DNA from: Pseudalkalibacillus decolorationis
Lineage (GTDB): Bacteria; Bacillota; Bacilli; Bacillales; Fictibacillaceae
NCBI RefSeq assembly: GCF_024609785.1
Contig: NZ_JANHJQ010000005.1
Location: forward strand, 62,001 to 126,000
DNA length: 64,000 nt
Reading direction: 5' to 3'
Below the pieces are notes generated by a model. It was not told the origin of the DNA and ran no database searches. It saw only the letters and a list, made by a program, of their open reading frames with translations. The position numbers and the translations under genes are program-made. This document shows, piece by piece, positions 61,237 to 64,000 of this stretch (its first letter is position 1; each line of letters begins with the position of its first letter).

Positions 61237-62082
61237 TTATACTGGTTGTAAGTCGTAATACTTTGATACCACTTTGATTGTTGTTTCTTTTGCCATCTTG
61301 ATGACTTCTTCAGCATCCAACTTATAGTATTCGGGCCGGAATAATTCAACGGACACAACTTCTGAGAAACCGATTTCCTTCAATGTTAATAAAATGCTGT
61401 CCAAATCAATAGCACCACACCCAGGCCATACCCGATCTTCATCGGTCAGGAATCCGATCGGAAAATCTTCCGTATCGTCAATGTGTAAAATGAAAATTTT
61501 TGAGCCATCAGCTTTTTTTAGATCTTCTAAATTTGATCCCATCGCATGGAAATGAAAACAATCAAGGACGAATCCAACATTATCACGATTAACAGTTTCA
61601 ACAATATCGTAAACCTGGCCGAATGTATTGACTGTACATTGTGGATGCCCAACAAATTCGACTGCAATTTTCACTCCGTACGGTTGTGCGATATCTGACA
61701 GCTCTTCCAGCACCTTTACACAACTGTTTTTGATATCTTGTTTCAATATCTTTTGTTCCGTTACTAGCGGCACTGCCACGACATATTTCACACCTAATCT
61801 CTTTGCTGTTTCCATCTTCTCTTTGAAATCATCGATGATTTCCTTGTATCCGGCTTCATCACGATTATTGAAAAATACTAAAGCGTTCAATGCCAGGGGC
61901 TTAATATTGTGTGTATTGAAGAATTCGGCCAATTCATCAAGGGACTTCTCCTTTAAATACTCAGGCAATTTGTCCATTGTCCGAATTTCGATAAAGTCGT
62001 AGCCGTGTTTATCACAATACTCCAAATCTTTTGCTAAATTGGAGTTTTCCAGTGTTGTAGCTTGGTTAAAACAAAGCTTCAT
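61237..62082 (-). CDS. iolI: 2-keto-myo-inositol isomerase IolI
   Basis: 281-residue TIM barrel very close to B. subtilis Iol[52 protein letters not shown] and [20 protein letters not shown] carry the metal-binding Glu, Asp, His and Glu. It interconverts inosose isomers, feeding D-chiro-inositol into the pathway. It lies 25 bases after iolH. Confidence 0.94.
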   Translation of the reverse strand: MKLCFNQATTLENSNLAKDLEYCDKHGYDFIEIRTMDKLPEYLKEKSLDELAEFFNTHNIKPLALNALVFFNNRDEAGYKEIIDDFKEKMETAKRLGVKYVVAVPLVTEQKILKQDIKNSCVKVLEELSDIAQPYGVKIAVEFVGHPQCTVNTFGQVYDIVETVNRDNVGFVLDCFHFHAMGSNLEDLKKADGSKIFILHIDDTEDFPIGFLTDEDRVWPGCGAIDLDSILLTLKEIGFSEVVSVELFRPEYYKLDAEEVIKMAKETTIKVVSKYYDLQPV

Positions 62083-62107
62083 ATTGAATCCCCACTATTT
62101 TTGTATT

Positions 62108-62986
62108 TTATAAAGATCTAGAATATTCTACACCCAGTCCTTTTTTTACTTCATTCAGCATAAACCTACTTGATTCATCTGCCCGATCTTCTTCCCCGAA
62201 TACAGCAACAGTGGCGATACCATCGAATTTCATCTCGCGTAATTTTGAGAAAAGCATGTCCCAATTGATATCACCTTTGCCGATATCCATATGTTGGTGG
62301 ACGGTTGCATGAACACCTGGTGGGTTAACGACGTATCGAAGACACGAGGATCCTTTATGATTATAAGTATCCGCAATATTTATATGCGTTAACTTGTCCC
62401 CTGCGTATTCCAACATAGAAGCAATATCCCCATTACCATCATCATAGAAGAATGTATGTGGTACCGCATAGAAGTAATTCACCCAATCTTTATCAAGTCC
62501 ACGGATAAGATCGACAGCTTCATTGTTGCGTTCAATGAAATCAAATGGATGGGCTTGAATATCAAGCTTAATACCTTCCTTCTCGAGAATAGGAAGCAGC
62601 TCTTCCATAGAACGTATTAACATCTGTTCACATTTATATGGTTTATCTGAATGGCCAGTAAATTCTGTATTTAAAAGGTTAACGTCCATTTCAACAGCGA
62701 TTTCAATACACCGCTTCCAGTTTCTAACTGCTGCTTCTCTGTCCTCTTCTTCTGGACCAGCCCAATGTTGCATAGGTAACAAGGATGAAAGTTTCACTCC
62801 TGTATCACGTAAAGCGTTTTTAAATTCTTTAATTCTAGCCTTATCTACTCGTGGATATTTATAAAAAGGCATGAAATCATCCCGTGGTGATAATTCAATA
62901 TACTCATAGCCCAATTCAGCAACCTTTTCAACCATTTTTGGTATCGGAAGGTGTCTATACATATACGGATCCAGTGCGATTTTCAT
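62108..62986 (-). CDS. iolH: Inositol operon TIM-barrel protein IolH
   Basis: 292 residues, matching B. subtilis IolH in [71 protein letters not shown] and [12 protein letters not shown]. The reaction is unproven. ATG 62986 is used because GGAGG is seven bases upstream; the ATG two codons earlier overlaps that site. Between iolG and iolI as in B. subtilis. Confidence 0.92.
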   Translation of the reverse strand: MKIALDPYMYRHLPIPKMVEKVAELGYEYIELSPRDDFMPFYKYPRVDKARIKEFKNALRDTGVKLSSLLPMQHWAGPEEEDREAAVRNWKRCIEIAVEMDVNLLNTEFTGHSDKPYKCEQMLIRSMEELLPILEKEGIKLDIQAHPFDFIERNNEAVDLIRGLDKDWVNYFYAVPHTFFYDDGNGDIASMLEYAGDKLTHINIADTYNHKGSSCLRYVVNPPGVHATVHQHMDIGKGDINWDMLFSKLREMKFDGIATVAVFGEEDRADESSRFMLNEVKKGLGVEYSRSL

Positions 62987-63043
62987 TTTCATTCCTCCAT
63001 CATTTAGTTGCAGTTTGTTTATATAAGGTTGTTCACAAAAAAA

Positions 63044-64000
<957 letters not shown>

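Overview
The window reads as chromosomal DNA of an endospore-forming Bacillaceae bacterium outside the close B. subtilis group. The first 22 kb keeps the B. subtilis order ribD, ppiB, lysA, spoVA operon, spoIIA operon, dacF, nucleoside phosphorylases, deoB, xerD, yqzK, fur, spoIIM, nudF, yqkF. Proteins resemble their B. subtilis counterparts closely but not identically, and the gaps carry repeats that the B. subtilis order does not predict.

1-22 kb (sporulation and housekeeping): ribD (cut by the window edge) under an FMN riboswitch, ppiB, lysA under a lysine riboswitch, a seven-gene spoVA operon with a clear sigma-G promoter, spoIIAA-spoIIAB-sigF, dacF, pdp-pupG-deoB, xerD-yqzK, fur with a PerR-type box, spoIIM, an EndoQ-like nuclease with nudF, an unannotated 43-codon mciZ homologue, and yqkF.

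22-32 kb (acetoacetate metabolism and mobile DNA): a thiolase, CoA-transferase scoAB, AtoE-type transporter and a frameshifted second thiolase, divergent from HMG-CoA lyase. The lyase 3' end is interrupted by an IS605-family tnpB element with its own right end; a second, orphan right end lies behind it. A flavoprotein/TVP38 pair follows.

32-40 kb (regulation and stress): a previously uncalled 28-codon holin-like toxin with a convergent antisense RNA, a GntR/ABC transporter operon ending in an ECF sigma factor, a truncated DUF6241 gene, a strikingly regular 20-bp tandem array, and an SOS-type uvrX-yolD pair.

40-55 kb (cell wall amino-sugar salvage): murQ, an ABC sugar importer, cytoplasmic NagZ, MurR, AnmK and membrane-anchored NagZ on one strand, divergent from a secreted SpoIID/LytB-domain protein. 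A nagB-nagR-kinase operon with a NagR-type operator follows a little later. Together these suggest uptake and catabolism of GlcNAc-(anhydro)MurNAc by an ABC transporter rather than the MurP phosphotransferase route.

55-64 kb: an MFS/TetR/GNAT operon, two small Bacillus proteins, a second ~20-bp tandem array framed by inverted repeats, and the end of an inositol operon (iolG cut by the edge, iolH, iolI, iolJ, and an extra TIM-barrel isomerase).

All identifications are from reading the sequence and from memory of the families; no search was run.
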